A DNA stretch of 64,000 nucleotides, taken from positions 51,098 to 115,097 of the forward strand of contig JAVYIG010006599.1 of the NCBI GenBank assembly GCA_035222895.1, written 5' to 3'. The stretch comes from Strongylocentrotus droebachiensis (taxonomy: Eukaryota; Echinodermata; Echinoidea; Camarodonta; Strongylocentrotidae). The translations under genes and the position numbers were made by a program. Below, piece by piece: positions 60,602-64,000 of this stretch. The first letter of the stretch is position 1; each line of letters begins with the position of its first letter. The notes under the pieces were generated by a model, which was not told where the DNA came from, did no database searches, and saw nothing but the letters and a program-made list of their open reading frames with translations.

Positions 60602-63600
60602 CTGTAATTCAGAGAAACAGTGGATTGACAAATTAATCACAAAGTACACACAAATTTTGTTTCAATCTTAAGGGAAATACTTACTTTTAAGGAGGGAAAA
60701 AGTTCAAGAAACATTAATTATTTATTTATTTTCATCTTCTTACGTTCTTTTCAAATTGTGAGGGGAAACATGAGTCATGTCAAAGACCTCATACTTCATT
60801 GGGAAAAGTATATTACTGAAATAGGCTTTAGATGTCAGTACAAAAAACAGAAACATTAAATCATTCATAATGACAGGCATGGTATACATTTAAGGAGGAA
60901 TAATGGTTAAAAAAAAGTATCATGAGAGGACATAATTGTTAAGAGGTATTCAATATTCAAAGGGATATGATAGTATTTTTCTACTTCCTTGAGTACTTTT
61001 CAAAAACATAGTACTGTAAATGGTCAAATTTCAAGCAAGTTATAATCAGATGCATCTGTGTGAGCTTTACATGAAAATTGTACTCTTTTCTGGTGCTATG
61101 CATATTTACGAATAAAGGAAATTATTATCTACAAATTATTTTTCAAAAATATTTCATGCCTCTATTTTTTTTAAATAAATTGTATCCAACCTGATTTTGC
61201 ATCATGGCCCAAAATAAGTTTAAGAGGAGCTTAAGTTGAGATTAGGGACAAGGACTGAAAGGTGAATTCAGTCTTTCTTTTGAAAGAGACAGCTGACAAA
61301 AGTTTTCCCTCAGCACTGGATGGATACCCAGCTACCCACTTCCCACTGTAAGGTTCCCTTTTCTACACTGAAAACATTGACATTTCCCCTGTGCAGATCC
61401 AGGGAATTTCCCCAATTTGGGCACATCCTTTTCAAGTGCTCTATGGATACAGGGTACATTTCCTGGAATTTGGTAACATCTGCAAGCAAATTTGTGCACA
61501 AATGTACATTATGTATTCATGCATTCCTCATAATCTATGCTAACTGTAAAAAAACATAACTATTACCGGTATACAAAACTATGTTCCCAGAATGAAGAAT
61601 CCCATTCAATAATGAAACCCATTCAATAACAACTTTTATGACATTTCCCCTTTCAACTCTCTTTACTTCAAACTTCAAATGAGCTTTCATTTTTACTCTT
61701 ATATATACTAATAGACTCAAGTATAATTATAACTGTAATAATAAAATTATTTTCTCATTCAACTAATGATACTGATACAATAACAAATTTAATTCATTTC
61801 CTCTATTACTCTCTTTACTTTACAGAGAAAAGTTAACACCCTTCTGAAACACGGCAGACAAAACAGTATTGCAAAACCAGAAACTTTCAAGACATGAAAG
61901 TAACTTTCATCATTCATGTAAGGATCCATTTTCAGGGCAAGAAACTTTCACAAATTGCACAAATCAAGTGTTGTGTCAAACTTGTTTCTGAATTATTTTG
62001 TGGCATGAAACTTTAGTGAATGTGAACCCCTCTTGAAATTCAGGAACATTCCATGTACTCGATGCTTTCTGGTCTTCTTGTAATGCAGTACATGTACATC
62101 ATGTAGTTACAAATTGCACATACATGAATAACACATGGCCAACATATTTGCACATGAATAATTTGTTGAACTTAAGTGGGATTAACAACAAGAAACTGCA
62201 AACGAATATTTTTTATTCTAAACCAAACTTTTTTTTAACGAATGTGCGATTGACCTGATTGAGGCCGAATCAAAGTTTTTCCTGCCAGTTTGACCATTTC
62301 TGGATTCTCTCTTTAACAAGAGAGGAAAAAAGAATCTTAAATACTCCCTAGGGTCAATCAATCAAAGACAAGGGGAAAAAGCTACAAAGGCGGACAAGGC
62401 CACTAAAAGAGGTACAAACCCAAAGAAATAGTAAGAGAAGGAAACAGGCCAGCTCTACAAGAGAAATGAAGATTAATTGATAACACTTCAAAAGTATCTT
62501 CTACCTACGTCAGAGTACCCTTATCTAAATTTGGTAAGTCCCTTTCTTCTTCCTCCCTGTGGAGTTTTTTCCATATTCCCTGGAGTTACAACACAAGATT
62601 CTCTAACATTGTAAAAGTAAAAATACATCCAGGGTCCCACTTCACAGAATTTCAGGTCGGTTCATGTTTGCAAAATGAAGATAATGTTCTGCGTGTTTGC
62701 ATTTATAAATACATTGCCAATAAAAAAATTCTTTCAGTAACTTATTGGATGCAATCAAGCTACTGTTTTTATAATCTTAATGTTTACATAAAGTATGAAT
62801 GAATCACCAAATTAAATATTAATTTTTAAACTTTAAAACAAAAACCAATTACACACGCATATTATGAAAGATAAAAGAACATGCAATTTGATGATAGTAT
62901 GATTAGTATCAATACAGAAAATCACATGGGGAGGGGGCTGATGTTAATTTGTGATTACAAAAATACATACAAAATATATAATAAGGGGATGACATCCAAA
63001 TGTCATGACCAATTCATCCCAAATACCTGTAGATATAGCTATTTATGATTATAAATGATTCATGCAAATTTCTTATTACAGGTGTAGTTTGTCTATTTTC
63101 CTAATAATAACTATTTGTTCAAAGAGTTATAAGATATTTCTATTTGTCCAAAGAGTTTCTCTCTAAATTTGCTGCTTTTATCATAAAAATAAAAATAGAA
63201 AGGGGCTAGAGTTATCCTACCATTCAAAGGTAAGTGTACAACACTGTTAAGTATTTATACATCATGTATTTAATACCTGCTTTTGAAGTGTCATATGATA
63301 CATGAATAGTCATGATGGGGAAACATGACAATTGCTTACTTTTTGAAAGTTAAAGCGGTTCCGGTTAATGTAGGACAGGAGGTACATGACTACATGTATT
63401 TTAACAAAGTCACAAATTAAGTTGATTTTATACTCCAAGAATCAATGAACTGATAAAAAATAAACCTTCTACTTAGGTACTGGTAATATAGTTTTTCCAA
63501 TTTTACTTTTAATAAATTGTACATTGTACAAAAATGTATCAAAAATAAATATTTTCATTACAATATTAAAGGGCAATCCAACTTTTGTAATAAGTTGATT

Positions 63601-64000
63601 TGTATGAAAGTCAGCTTTAGGTACCAGTCATTTATGTATAATTATTTGTATTGATGGCAGCGGTGGGATAGGAACATACAGTCCCACACAATCAATATAA
63701 CTGCTACCTAAAACTGACTTTCATACAAATCAACGTACACGTATTACGAGGGTTGGATTGACCAATCTTCAGGAAGTTATGAACGTTTGAAAAATGAGAT
63801 CACTAAGTCTATGTGAATCTCAAATGGGTAGTTTGGTCAGTACTCAGTAGATTGTGATGTGGATTACTCTCCCATTTGCTGTGTACTACAAAGATATCAC
63901 TAATTTCTGTTTTTCTCGTAAGTTCCTTTTCCCTTGGGGCACTATTATGTAGGTCCTCTAAAAAGAAAACACAAAAAACGGCACTACATCACATTGACAC
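60602..64000. other. 5' intron of the PTP gene, incomplete
   Basis: No upstream coding exon is recognisable on the minus strand. 60610-63560 is AT-rich without named features; the MITE at 63571 follows. Confidence 0.5.
63571..64000. mobile_element. Second copy of the Kolobok-like MITE, cut by the window end
   Basis: TTAA at 63567-63570 precedes AGGGCAATCCAAC; from about 63760 the text follows the 36915 copy (GGAAGTTATGAA, GAGATCACTAAGT, TAGTTTGGTCAG, TCCCTTGGGGCACTA). Unlike that copy, it starts with a palindrome of about 190 bp (63571-63760) whose arms repeat CAATCCAAC and GTTGATTTGTATGAAAGTCAG. Confidence 0.75.

Noticed and set aside
60602-64000. Search for the PTP first coding exon
   Set aside because: No minus-strand segment encoding a Met followed by a PTP-PEST-like N-terminus and a phase-0 donor was found; it probably lies outside the window.

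Overview
The window reads as animal nuclear DNA: AT-rich, intron-rich, with GT/AG introns and many short DNA-transposon derivatives and tRNA-derived SINEs. The repeat types, the frequent ACATGTAC-like motifs and the gene content fit a marine deuterostome invertebrate. An echinoderm, perhaps a sea urchin, is my best guess; this is inference, not proof. I see no rRNA, tRNA gene, CRISPR array or bacterial-style operon, and no recognisable retroviral or Polinton-like element.

Layout. Positions 1-765 hold the 3' part of a PIF/Harbinger transposase with one in-frame stop, followed by about 470 bp packed with TGGCGC motifs, probably the transposon's subterminal region. A complete ten-exon gene on the + strand (1506-10312) encodes a 509-residue amidase-signature hydrolase with an intact Lys96-Ser171-Ser195 triad. 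Its introns carry a (TGG)n microsatellite with a hAT-like insertion, a SINE split by a 1,080-bp hAT-like element, and a decayed minisatellite. Positions 10313-15859 are intergenic, between two convergent genes, and hold inverted repeats and a SINE containing a MITE containing another MITE.

The rest (15860 to at least 60601, minus strand) is one large gene for a PTPN12/PTPN18/PTPN22-type cytosolic tyrosine phosphatase (PTP-PEST family). Seventeen coding exons join in phase to 933 residues: the PTP catalytic domain, a long Pro/Ser/Lys-rich tail with tyrosine motifs, an LPxRT motif, and a separate last exon carrying the family's C-terminal homology box. The first coding exon was not found and probably lies beyond 64000. 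The two largest introns (10.7 and 13.4 kb) contain two decayed copies of the WPD-loop exon's 3' half, several diverged direct duplications and many TIR elements. Another intron contains a promoter-like CRE/ETS cluster.

The two genes show no evident functional link. The points most worth a second look are the decayed exon duplicates, the evenly spaced YxN tyrosines, the TTCACAAAG motif shared by otherwise different TIR elements, the nested insertions, and the TGGCGC-dense region beside the Harbinger transposase.
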